Notes under the pieces: model-generated | The model's database searches: none | Seen by the model: the letters and a program-made list of their open reading frames with translations, nothing else | What the model was told of the DNA's origin: nothing | Translations under genes and position numbers: made by a program | Shown: one piece after another, positions 9,176 to 16,275 of the stretch | How positions within the stretch are numbered: position 1 is the stretch's first letter | Layout: each line of letters starts with the position of its first letter | Assembly: GCF_006716905.1 (NCBI RefSeq) | Contig: NZ_VFPV01000003.1 | Coordinates: 310,001 to 374,000, forward strand | DNA: 64,000 bases | From: Acidovorax temperans | GTDB lineage: Bacteria > Pseudomonadota > Gammaproteobacteria > Burkholderiales > Burkholderiaceae_C | Reading direction: 5' to 3'

Positions 9176-9727
9176 ATGCGGGTGATTTACAGCAACGGCA
9201 CTGAAAGCAACCTTCTGCTGCGATCCCTGCAAAAGGCACTTTGGAAGGATGACACTGGACGCCGTTTGACCAGCCCAAGCATGGGGCCGTTGTTTTCTGA
9301 TGAGACAGAGCCAGAAGACATAGAAACGGGAACCATCTATGTGCTGCGCAGTTTGTCCACGCACCCGTATGTAGCCGAACACCGTGAGCTCATCCACAAA
9401 ATCGGCGTCACTGGTGGAAAGGTGGAAACTCGCATATCTGGTGCGGACAAGGATGCGACCTACCTCTTGGCTGGCGTTGAAGTGGTGGCAACTTACAAGC
9501 TGCACAACATCAACCGGGTGCGCATGGAAAACCTCTTCCATCGGATTTTCAGCAATGCACAGATTGACATCACCATTGATGACCGATTTGGCAATCCAGT
9601 GAAACCAAGGGAATGGTTCCTTGTGCCACTGCAAGTGATTGACGATGCCGTGGAGCGCATCCTTGATGGCTCAATCACCGAATTCGCCTACGACCCCAAG
9701 AAGGCCAGTCTCGTGAGCATTGACTAA
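9176..9727 (+). CDS. GIY-YIG nuclease family protein (T5orf172/MUG113-like)
   Basis: A 183-residue protein. The segment GTIYVLRSLS followed by KIGVTGG, residues about 49-78, matches the paired GIY...YIG-type strands of the T5orf172/MUG113 branch. An Arg (RISGAD) and a later Glu (RMENLFHRIF) sit where the family's catalytic Arg and metal-binding Glu are expected. It starts 36 bases after the integrase stop on the same strand, so the two may be co-transcribed. Role unknown: homing-like nuclease, defence effector, or recombination helper. The family call is fairly firm, the function is not. Confidence 0.7.
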   Translation: MRVIYSNGTESNLLLRSLQKALWKDDTGRRLTSPSMGPLFSDETEPEDIETGTIYVLRSLSTHPYVAEHRELIHKIGVTGGKVETRISGADKDATYLLAGVEVVATYKLHNINRVRMENLFHRIFSNAQIDITIDDRFGNPVKPREWFLVPLQVIDDAVERILDGSITEFAYDPKKASLVSID

Positions 9728-9918
9728 AAGCCAATGGAACCACAGTGGTGGCAGACCCTTTGCCTATCTGTGGTTGTCATTGCAAATCGGTTGGACTGGG
9801 CAAGGCTAGAACCCAGACCAAATGACCATACTTATATTATGGTTATATTAAATAACCCGCAGATAATACTTTTTCACTCGGAGATAATATATTTTTGAGT
9901 TATTTTTGGCATTATATA

Positions 9919-9947
9919 TTGACATTTATTATTCATTTTTATATACT
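9919..9947 (+). promoter_or_regulatory. Sigma-70 promoter for the 57-aa ORF / ardA operon
   Basis: TTGACA at 9919-9924, a 17-base spacer, then TATACT at 9942-9947: a consensus -35 and a near-consensus -10 at ideal spacing within an AT-rich tract. It is the best promoter seen in the window. It would start transcription about 210 bases before the first ORF. Confidence 0.75.
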
Positions 9948-10129
9948 ATTCTCACTTTACAGGCAAACCAACTGATTTTCAGGAAAATACCTACGAAATA
10001 CTAGTCATATATTCTCGCAAGCCATTGGCTTGTCTGTAAGGCGAAGCGAACTCCGATAGGTTTCGGGGGGATAAGAGGTTACAGGCAGTCAAAACAGAAA
10101 AGGCAGCGGGTAATCTCCTTCAAAAAAGT

Positions 10130-10150
10130 CCGACATCAGTCGGCATTTTT
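10130..10150 (+). terminator. Terminator-like hairpin just before the operon's first RBS
   Basis: CCGAC (10130-10134), ATCA loop, GTCGG (10139-10143), then CATTTTT. An A-run precedes it, which extends pairing with the T-run and would make it bidirectional. It sits between promoter 9919 and ORF 10164, so it could act as a transcription attenuator for the antirestriction operon. Alternatively it simply ends incoming transcription. Confidence 0.5.
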
Positions 10151-10163
10151 AGAGGGAGTTAAT

Positions 10164-10337
10164 ATGAAAGGTATTCAATTTGCGCATTTAGGTAAGAAGT
10201 CAGCCATCACCCAAGCGGTCACCATCAGCAGTGTCCGCGCCACAAAGGGTGCTGCAACGGTTTGTCCACTTGCCACTACATCGGGAGCTACCCGTGTTAG
10301 CTCAGGCACTGCCCACATGGAAGGGGGTGCAGCATGA
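10164..10337 (+). CDS. Small hypothetical protein (57 aa) leading the ardA operon
   Basis: ATG 10164 follows AGGGAG by 7 bases. The frame runs 57 codons to TGA 10335-10337, whose bases overlap the ArdA start (ATGA), so the two are translationally coupled. Composition is rich in Ala, Thr, Ser and Gly, starting MKGIQFAHLGKKS, with no membrane segment. No family recognised. It may be a regulatory leader peptide or a small partner of ArdA; the coupling and good ribosome-binding site are the evidence that it is translated. Confidence 0.6.
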   Translation: MKGIQFAHLGKKSAITQAVTISSVRATKGAATVCPLATTSGATRVSSGTAHMEGGAA

Positions 10338-10837
10338 GCAAGGTTTACGTCGGCACATACCGCAAATACAACGAAGGTTCATTAAAGGGCGAGTGGCTAG
10401 ACCTAGCCGACTACGCCGACAAGGACGCTTTTCTGGAGGCGTGCACCGAGTTGCACAGCGATGAGAGCGACCCAGAATTGATGTTCCAAGACTGGGAAGA
10501 CATACCCACCCGATTTATCGGCGAGTCCCACATTGATGAAAAAACATGGGACTGGTTAGAGCTCAGTGAAGACGAGCGCGAAATCGTTGCCATCTATATG
10601 GACGAAGTGGACCAGGACGCCCCTGTTGAAACAGCATTGGAATGCTACGAAGGCGAGCATGACAGTGAAGAGGACTGGGCCAGAGACTTCTGGGACCATA
10701 CAGGCATGGTCAACCAGCTCCCAGAATTTGCCCAGAACTACATTGACTACGAACAGTTCGCCCGTGATTGCAGATTGGGCGGAGACATTACTTTTGTTGA
10801 AAAGGGCCGCAAAGTGCGAGCCTTCCGACGCAACTAG
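10334..10837 (+). CDS. ardA: ArdA-family antirestriction protein
   Basis: A 167-residue, strongly acidic protein. The N-terminal VYVGTYRKYNEGSLKGEWLDLADY and the later EDWARDFWDHTG...NYIDYEQFARD pattern are typical of ArdA, an elongated DNA mimic that binds and inhibits type I restriction-modification enzymes, protecting incoming single-strand-derived DNA after conjugation. Length matches the family (about 165-170). Start ATG 10334 overlaps the 57-aa ORF stop. Its presence supports element I being transferred by mobilization. Expression probably depends on the 9919 promoter. Confidence 0.9.
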   Translation: MSKVYVGTYRKYNEGSLKGEWLDLADYADKDAFLEACTELHSDESDPELMFQDWEDIPTRFIGESHIDEKTWDWLELSEDEREIVAIYMDEVDQDAPVETALECYEGEHDSEEDWARDFWDHTGMVNQLPEFAQNYIDYEQFARDCRLGGDITFVEKGRKVRAFRRN

Positions 10838-10973
10838 AAATTGGCCGATGGGAATGGGTGCCGCATCACTGATGCGGTGTCCTGCCAAAAGCCATGCGTG
10901 TCAACAGTGTAGGTTCACCGTTGCACAAAAAAAAGACCAGCAATCATGCTGGCAAAAAACAAGGAGAAATTTC

Positions 10974-11381
10974 ATGAAGAAGCAAGATACAAAAGAGATG
11001 GCGGTTGCCATTGAAAAGATGAACCAAGACTATAAAAAGCTAGCAAAAAAATATTTGGGTGCTACGGAGATTTCAAACATAGACAGTGAGTTTTTGCCTC
11101 TTAGCTTGCATGAAAAAATGGTCGTTTTGTTCTATAGATTTAAGATTGACTTTCGGGCTACACCCCTTCAATGTCTGCGTATGTTTGTGGGGACAATTTT
11201 GCGAGATGGAGAGGTAACCATACACACATCAAGGATGGCTGTTGGTCATGAATTTCGTTGTTTTTGCGAATTGCTAAGCACCGTTGGAGTGAACTTTTTT
11301 GAATCAGAAGTCAATACTTTTGGACCGTACACCTTTTTGAATATTGAAGATACCGTATTTGCTTTTTTGACAGAGGAATAG
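10974..11381 (+). CDS. Hypothetical protein (135 aa), AT-rich cargo
   Basis: ATG 10974 has AAGGAG 8 bases upstream and the frame runs 135 codons. The N-terminus is Lys-rich (MKKQDTKEMAVAIEKMNQDYKKLAKKY), then comes a mixed region with two Cys-containing stretches (LQCLRMFVG, FRCFCELL). No signal peptide, membrane helix or known domain was recognised. Base composition is distinctly AT-richer than ardA or the mob genes, suggesting separate acquisition. A good intrinsic terminator follows. Such genes beside ardA are often accessory or defence cargo; nothing here proves that. Confidence 0.65.
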   Translation: MKKQDTKEMAVAIEKMNQDYKKLAKKYLGATEISNIDSEFLPLSLHEKMVVLFYRFKIDFRATPLQCLRMFVGTILRDGEVTIHTSRMAVGHEFRCFCELLSTVGVNFFESEVNTFGPYTFLNIEDTVFAFLTEE

Positions 11382-11402
11382 TCCGAACAATGGGTTGAAC
11401 TA

Positions 11403-11437
11403 GGGCAGGTACTTTAAATAGTGGCTGCCTTTTTTTC
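11403..11437 (+). terminator. Intrinsic terminator after the 135-aa gene
   Basis: GGCAG and CTGCC arms around an AT-rich loop are followed by a run of seven T at about 11430-11436. It ends the ardA-side transcription unit. Confidence 0.7.
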
Positions 11438-12395
11438 ATGAAAATTGAGATTGAAAAATATTTTTCACTAGCTCTTGACATCCAGAAATTTTCTGCTTTA
11501 TTGAGAAGTGACAATGTTATGCGTCAGCCAATGTGAACATGAGACCTTCTCTGAACTTGACCTGTAGTGCTCACACGCTCCCGATTCGCATTGTCTAGGG
11601 TGTTCCCCGATGTGGACCGCTTTGGAGCAGAAAGACCGGCAAATCAAACATTAACTGCCTAACAGTCACTCAGTGGCTGTCAGCCGAACCAAAGCAGCAG
11701 CGGATAACAAAGCCCGACCCAATTCGTAAGAATGGGCACCATGCACAACGAAAGCGAGAGGCTTATTGTTCGGACCGCGCATGGGAGTGGACAAGCACTT
11801 GAACCGAACTTGATTGACCCTTGTAGCTGGTCAATCCCGGATAGATGTGGCGCCCACATGAACCCGCGAAAGCCCGAAACCGACTGACCAAAAATCAGTG
11901 GGTAAGGGAAAAACTTTCCCGGAATCGTGTGGGCAAGTTCTGGGCTGTTTCTATCCGAAAAGCCTGATTTAGCGCCGAAGGCACGGAAAAACCAATCCCA
12001 AAAAAGAATAGAACCCAATGCGTAGCAAAGACATGCTTTGCATGGGTCTGGTGAACGATAGTGAACAAAAAAAGGACGGCGGCCACTTTTGCGCAATTTT
12101 CACTCACACGCTGCGTCGTTCAAATTGGTCATCACCACAGCACTGAAATCCACCAGCACCCCACATCTGCATTTCTTACCGCCCGTCCGAAATCTGGCAA
12201 ACGGGGTCTTCAAAACTTGACTTCGCTTTGCAATGCGTTTGAATGAATGCAGGGGGCCGGAAGTCTCAAGCAAGGTTAACCCATCACATGGCTGAACGCC
12301 ACTGATGGTTACTTGATGGGGTTCCCCCATACCCCTTGAAAGCAGCGTGGCGCAGTGCCACGCGCCCCATAAGAAGAAGAACAAAGGAGGCATGA
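11438..12395 (+). other. Non-coding region before mobC, probable oriT area
   Basis: No supported gene in about 960 bases. Several short hairpins occur: ACAGTCACT/AGTGGCTGT near 11662-11680, GCAAAG/CTTTGC near 12024-12040, and GCGTGGC/GCCACGC at 12345-12363. In mobilizable elements the transfer origin usually lies directly upstream of mobC, so the nick site is expected in the last few hundred bases here. I could not identify a known nic sequence. Confidence 0.45.
12345..12363. promoter_or_regulatory. Candidate oriT stem-loop upstream of mobC
   Basis: A perfect 7-bp inverted repeat GCGTGGC (12345-12351) / GCCACGC (12357-12363) with a 5-base loop lies 33 bases before the mobC start. Relaxase recognition sites are typically such hairpins next to the nick site. 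It could equally be a mobC autoregulatory operator. Confidence 0.4.
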
Positions 12396-12791
12396 ATGAG
12401 AGAACCCGTCAAGAAAAAACGACCTGGCCAGTCAGGCAGCGCAGACAGCAGTGAGTTTGTGCGTCAGGACCGCATTGAGGTCCGCGTCAATCACCACGAA
12501 AAAAAGCGTATCACTCAACTCAGCATTGAACGCGGCTTTGAGACCACAGCACAGTATGTGCGCACCCAGGCCATGACGCCAGGTGCAGAGAACCCCAATG
12601 CACAGCGTCAGGCGCAATACGCCTGCATGCACCAGCTCAACCGCATGGGCACCAACATCAATCAGATTGCGCGCCATCTCAATTCTGGCGGCACGCCCGA
12701 TGGTGAAATTTTGTTGGTATTGGTGAAGCTCTTGGAGCATGCAGAAATGCTCTACGAAAAGGCCAACGCACAGCCAGCGGGTGCGCCATGA
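12396..12791 (+). CDS. mobC: MobC-family relaxosome accessory protein
   Basis: A 131-residue protein with an N-terminal basic tail, a ribbon-helix-helix-like part (RIEVRVNHHEKKRITQLS) and the diagnostic C-terminal motif LNRMGTNINQIARHLN (about residues 85-100) of MobC. MobC binds at oriT and helps the relaxase open the strands. AAAGGAGG lies 5 bases before ATG 12396, and its stop overlaps the relaxase start (ATGA at 12788). The pairing mobC-relaxase is the normal order. Confidence 0.88.
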   Translation: MREPVKKKRPGQSGSADSSEFVRQDRIEVRVNHHEKKRITQLSIERGFETTAQYVRTQAMTPGAENPNAQRQAQYACMHQLNRMGTNINQIARHLNSGGTPDGEILLVLVKLLEHAEMLYEKANAQPAGAP

Positions 12792-14170
12792 TTGTGCGAT
12801 TTTTCAAAACTGGCCAGTCCCATGGGGAGGCACCCGTGAACTACCTTTTGCGCTTGCGTGACCATGCGGGAGAACTGCGTGCAGAACAGCCCGAAGTGTT
12901 GGAGGGGAGTCCACGACTGACCATTGACCTTATCAATGGCATTGCACGCCAGCACAAATACGCCAGTGGGTGCCTTGCATTCAGGACCGGCGAGCAACCC
13001 AGCAAAGCAGAGTTACACACCATCATTGACAAGTTCAAGGCCGTGGTGGCGCCGGGTCTTGCACCCGACCAGTTCAACAGCTTGTTTGTGCTGCACCGTG
13101 AGCCACCAGACCCAAAGACTGGGCAGTCAGGTTTTCATGTTCATTTCATCATGCCCATGACCATTCTGGCGGGCACCACAGCCAGTGGCAAGGATATGAC
13201 TGGGCGCAGATGGAACCCGCACCCACCAGGAAAGAAGACGATTGAAACCATGGCGCTGTTTACCAAGATGGTGAACCATGAACATGGCTGGTCACAGGTC
13301 GTTGAAAAGCCGGGGCGTGTCAGCGTAGACAGTTTCTTGCTCAAAGCGGGCAACACCAGCAACGCGGAGAAAGCGGAACTGTTGCGCAAGGAACTGAACA
13401 AGGGTATCCGCAGTGGGCAAATCAACAGCCGTGATGAGCTTTGCAGCCACATGGACCAGTTGCTTGGCCTGACCATCACACGCACTGGCGCCGACTATGT
13501 TTCGGTGAAGTTCCCCGGCGCTGCCAAGGCCGTGCGTCTCAAGGGAGCCATGTTTGAGAGTGCCACGGATTACGCCGCATTGCGTGCAGCGATGGCACAG
13601 AAACAGGGAGGCGAAGTGCTTTCCGTCAGTCAATCCGCGCACACCGCCGAACGATTGGACACCCTGCTTTCAGAGCGTGCCCACAACCTGTCAGGTCACA
13701 GACCTGCCAGCCAACCCATAACCATTACCAAGGAGAAGAAAAATGGAAGAAATGAAAAAGGACCTAATCCACTTGACCGCCGAGGTGCGCAACCTAGCAG
13801 CGGCCATTCAGTATCTGTCACAGCGCACAGCTTGGAGCGAGACGTGTTTCAAGCAGGTGCAAGAAAGTGGGGCCATGCAGATGACGGAGGCAGTGCGCAA
13901 GGTGCTTACCGACCACAAAAAGTTGATGTCCCAAGTCAACATTCTGGCCATGCGTCTCGCGGCCACTCAGGGGGGCAGTGGGGGCAGCTCGGAAGGGGGC
14001 CCCTACCAACCTATGGGCAAACCATCAATGAACAGATAAGGGAACTGGGTATGCAGCTTTTGGAGTGTGAACCTTGGTCAGCACAGGCTGCGGCCATCAT
14101 GGCTCAAATCAATGCGCTGGTTGGTCAGCGGGAGCAGTTGCCCAGAGGGCCAAAATTTGGACGCGGCTGA
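12788..14170 (+). CDS. Relaxase / mobilization nuclease
   Basis: A 460-residue relaxase. Candidate catalytic Tyr19 (PVNYLL) and a metal-binding triad His103 (LHREPP), His117 and His119 (GFHVHFIMP) fit the Tyr plus H...HxH arrangement of VirD2/MobA-type relaxases. It would nick one strand at oriT and pilot it through a helper conjugation apparatus. The C-terminal third (after about residue 310) is low-complexity and overlaps another well-formed gene in the +1 frame. The last 37 residues recur as a remnant at 14746-14859. The MOB class (P-like) is my estimate. Confidence 0.85.
   Translation: MIVRFFKTGQSHGEAPVNYLLRLRDHAGELRAEQPEVLEGSPRLTIDLINGIARQHKYASGCLAFRTGEQPSKAELHTIIDKFKAVVAPGLAPDQFNSLFVLHREPPDPKTGQSGFHVHFIMPMTILAGTTASGKDMTGRRWNPHPPGKKTIETMALFTKMVNHEHGWSQVVEKPGRVSVDSFLLKAGNTSNAEKAELLRKELNKGIRSGQINSRDELCSHMDQLLGLTITRTGADYVSVKFPGAAKAVRLKGAMFESATDYAALRAAMAQKQGGEVLSVSQSAHTAERLDTLLSERAHNLSGHRPASQPITITKEKKNGRNEKGPNPLDRRGAQPSSGHSVSVTAHSLERDVFQAGARKWGHADDGGSAQGAYRPQKVDVPSQHSGHASRGHSGGQWGQLGRGPLPTYGQTINEQIRELGMQLLECEPWSAQAAAIMAQINALVGQREQLPRGPKFGRG
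13743..14039 (+). CDS. Small coiled-coil protein nested inside the relaxase gene (MobB/MbeB-like position)
   Basis: ATG 13743 is preceded by AAGGAG at about 8-9 bases and opens a 98-codon frame wholly inside the relaxase 3' region in a different frame. The product starts MEEMKKDLIHLTAEVRNLAAAIQ and has heptad-like hydrophobic spacing to about residue 75, then a Gly/Ser-rich tail. Several mobilization systems, for example ColE1 mbeB/mbeD and RSF1010 mobB, encode accessory proteins overlapping the relaxase gene. By position it may play that role. No sequence family was recognised. Confidence 0.6.
   Translation: MEEMKKDLIHLTAEVRNLAAAIQYLSQRTAWSETCFKQVQESGAMQMTEAVRKVLTDHKKLMSQVNILAMRLAATQGGSGGSSEGGPYQPMGKPSMNR
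14057..14170 (+). repeat. Relaxase 3' end, direct-repeat copy A
   Basis: These 114 bases encode the final 37 relaxase residues and stop. They match 14746-14859 closely; 32 of 37 encoded residues are identical. The two copies bracket the minus-strand membrane-protein gene. Confidence 0.85.
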
Positions 14171-14191
14171 TGTTTGAATATGAATGCAACT

Positions 14192-14632
14192 TTACAACTT
14201 TACATCGGCTTTCAAAGCGAGCATTGAGTAAGAAAGCACGGGTGAAATCATCGTATACACCCCTAAAGAGAATACGGGAACGAAAATCAATTTAACAATT
14301 GAAGGAAAATCACCAAACAGAGACACCAGCAAAAAAATGAGGGATAAAAAGGTCATAAAAAAAAGATCTCCGAAACCAAAGGGTGCCGAGCAGTATTTCT
14401 TTCCATCCAATTCAAAACAAGGAATGGTTTTGTTGCCAAAACCCATCTTCATAATCCAAACTTTAATTGGCTTGTTTGTCTCAAGTCCTCTTTGAAGGAA
14501 ATTGTCAAGTTTGGTGGGCACCAATACATCTGTAAATATTTTATTGTCAAACTCAATTACGCTGTATCTATGGCCAAGTGGATAGATCTTTGCGTTTCCC
14601 AGCATTTTAAGCACGCCTTCATGTTCACTCAT
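14192..14632 (-). CDS. Hypothetical membrane protein (146 aa), AT-rich cargo
   Basis: Reads leftward from ATG 14632 (MSEHEGVLKMLG), with TTGAGGA just upstream. Residues about 1-85 look soluble and basic-to-neutral, with FELDGKKYCSAPFGFGDL. Two long hydrophobic segments follow (FFMTFLSLIFLLVSLFG and LIFVPVFSLGVYTMISPVL), suggesting a small protein anchored by a C-terminal hairpin. No family recognised. It is AT-rich, antisense to the mob genes and sandwiched between two copies of the relaxase 3' end, so it arrived by recombination or insertion. Immunity, superinfection exclusion or defence roles are possible but unproven. Confidence 0.6.
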   Translation of the reverse strand: MSEHEGVLKMLGNAKIYPLGHRYSVIEFDNKIFTDVLVPTKLDNFLQRGLETNKPIKVWIMKMGFGNKTIPCFELDGKKYCSAPFGFGDLFFMTFLSLIFLLVSLFGDFPSIVKLIFVPVFSLGVYTMISPVLSYSMLALKADVKL

Positions 14633-14745
14633 TATTTTCCTCAAGGTGTGAGAGAGGTTTCACAGGAACCTCGCTCTAAATTTCGGCTGTGAGTAGAACA
14701 TATATTTGGCTAGAAAATATGACGAATTGATGACACGTCTTGGGG

Positions 14746-14859
14746 CTATTGGAGCGTGAGCCGTGGTCAGCACAGGCCGCGGCCGTCATGGCCCAGATAA
14801 ACGCGCTGGTCGGTCAGCGGGAGCAGTTGCCGAAGTATCCGAAGTTTGGACGCGAGTAG
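14746..14859 (+). pseudogene. Relaxase C-terminal remnant, direct-repeat copy B
   Basis: An open stretch reads LLEREPWSAQAAAVMAQINA and continues to TAG at 14857-14859, matching the last 37 residues of the relaxase at 14057-14170 with five differences. No start or upstream relaxase sequence remains. The nucleotide differences are mostly third-position, so the copy comes from a diverged relative rather than a recent duplication. It lies 117 bases from the middle att site. Confidence 0.85.
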
Positions 14860-14975
14860 CGGATACGCGGATATAATGGAACTCACAAATCCAACCCACA
14901 CTTTTTTGCCTATTTTTTAAGCAGCAAAGTATGTAAGTTGTTGTTTTGTATGACTAGCAGGTGTATCGGATTTTT

Positions 14976-14993
14976 TTCCCTTCACCCGCTCCA
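14976..14993 (+). repeat. att direct repeat, copy 2 (junction of elements I and II)
   Basis: Exact copy of the 18-bp tRNA-Gly 3' end. It serves as the right end of element I and left end of element II. Only the tRNA tail is present here, with no acceptor or D-arm sequence upstream, so it is an att site and not a tRNA gene. Confidence 0.92.
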
Positions 14994-15007
14994 CTGCATC
15001 ATTCTGC

Positions 15008-15136
15008 GGACTTCCGCAGAAGTCCAAGAGAGTCTGCAAGTCGTTGCCACACAAGGACTTTTCCTCTCTTTGACGTTCTGCCGCGGTCCACTGCGATCCA
15101 TCTACAGCCGGGACTTTTAAGTCCACAAACAAGTCC
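15008..15136. repeat. Cluster of six GGACTT/AAGTCC hexamers upstream of the P4-type integrase
   Basis: GGACTT occurs at 15008, 15055 and 15111; its complement AAGTCC at 15020, 15119 and 15131 (start positions). Two pairs are arranged as inverted repeats (15008/15020 and 15111/15119). The cluster lies between the att core and the integrase start, where arm-type integrase or excisionase sites are expected. Confidence 0.6.
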
Positions 15137-15231
15137 ATTTTTGCGGGCGCGGCTGATTCCGGATTGTTGATGGAGGGGCGAGGTCGACGTGACCAGCATC
15201 TGGTTCCTGACTCATGTTCAGGAGCAAGAGC

Positions 15232-16275
15232 ATGGCACTCTCAGACCTGGCCGTTCGACAGGCCAAGGCAACTGGCAAGGCATACACCCTCCCTGACTTG
15301 GATGGCCTCTCCCTGGCCGTCACGGCTGCAGGGGGCAGGACTTGGCACTTCCGCTACTACTGGGCGGGCAAGCAGAAGCGGATGTCGCTCGGCACCTACC
15401 CGGAGGTGACGCTTCGCGAGGCCCGCAGCCTGCGCGACGAAGCGCGCGCCCTGCTGGCCAAAGGCACCAATCCTCGCGTTCACCGCAAGCAGAAGCGCAC
15501 CGCTGTCCGGCTCGCCGACGAAAACACCTTCGAGGCGGTGTATCGCAAGTGGCTCAAGCATCGCGGGCTCAGCCTCAAGGAAGGCCGGCAGACGACCCTT
15601 TCGATACTTCCGCGCATCTTCGACAAGGATGTGCTGCCCGCCTTGGGCAAGCGGTCGGTCTATCAGATCAAGCGTCCCGACCTCTTGGAGGTGATTGCCA
15701 AGATCGAGAAGCGCAGGGCGCTCTCCGTCGCCGAGAAAGTCAGGACGTGGTTCAACCAACTGTTCCGCTACGCGCTGGTGATCGTGCCGGGCCTGGAGCA
15801 GAACCCTGCCTCCGATCTCGATGTGGTGGCGCTGCCGCTGCCACCCGTCAACCACAACCCGTTCCTGCGCATGGCCGAGCTGCCGAAGCTGTTGCAGCGG
15901 CTGCGCAGCTATCGCGGCAGGCGGCAGACCCAGCTCGGGCTGCGGCTGTTGCTGCTGACCGGCGTGCGAACCGGCGAGCTGCGACAGGCGATGCCGGATC
16001 AATTCGATCTGGACCGTGGGTTGTGGATCATCCCGCCCGACGTCGTGAAGCAACTCCAGTTGGATATGCGCAAGAAGCGGCAGCAGCCGAAGGACATCCT
16101 GCCCTACATCGTGCCTTTGTCGATTCAGGCCATGGAGATCGTCCGGCACCTGCTGGATGAGTTCAAGCCGGCCCAGCGCTACCTGTTCCGGCACGACAGC
16201 GACTTGAAGAAGCGCATCAGCGAGAACACGCTCAATGGTGCCCTCAAGCGCATGGGCTATCAGGAACGCCTGCCA
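15232..16275 (+). pseudogene. int: P4-type tyrosine integrase, C-terminally truncated
   Basis: ATG 15232 (MALSDLAVRQAKATGKAYTL) has AGGAG 9 bases upstream. The N-terminal arm-binding domain (DUF4102-like), core-binding domain and the first catalytic Arg246 (TGVRTGELRQA) are present. The match stops near residue 345 at KRMGYQERL, just before the expected HGxR box; the frame then reads unrelated antisense AbiEii sequence and stops at 16374. The second half of the catalytic site (His, Arg, His, Tyr) is missing, so it cannot cut or join DNA. A deletion fused it tail-to-tail with the toxin gene. Confidence 0.88.

Larger units (their letters stand above)
9728..10163 (+). other. Non-coding leader region of the ardA operon
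   Basis: No convincing gene is visible in these 436 bases. The first part is ordinary sequence. Positions 9830-9960 are very AT-rich and contain a strong promoter. From the predicted start there is an untranslated leader of roughly 200 bases, ending in a terminator-like hairpin just before the ribosome-binding site of the 57-aa ORF. This could be a regulated leader; no known riboswitch class was recognised. Confidence 0.6.
7564..14993 (+). mobile_element. Element I: integrative mobilizable element of about 7.4 kb
   Basis: Bounded by exact 18-bp att repeats at the tRNA 3' end and at 14976-14993. It holds an integrase directly after the left junction, a GIY-YIG protein, an ardA operon, mobC and a relaxase, but no mating-pair genes. 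That makes it an integrative mobilizable element that would need a helper conjugation system. Several stretches are clearly more AT-rich than the backbone (9830-9960, 10974-11520, 14170-14720). A duplicated relaxase tail at 14746-14859 shows mosaic origin. Confidence 0.85.

Noticed and set aside
11680-12096. Minus-strand open frame of 138 codons in the gap upstream of mobC
   Set aside because: No ribosome-binding site, no domain, irregular composition, and it overlaps the likely transfer-origin region.
14976-14993. Possible second tRNA-Gly gene at the middle att site
   Set aside because: Only the 3' 18 bases of the tRNA are present; no D-arm, anticodon arm or 5' acceptor strand precedes it. 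The same holds for 49119-49136.
15001-15140. The short repeats upstream of the P4-type integrase as a CRISPR array
   Set aside because: The repeated unit is only 6 bp, spacing is irregular and both orientations occur; no cas genes are present anywhere in the window.
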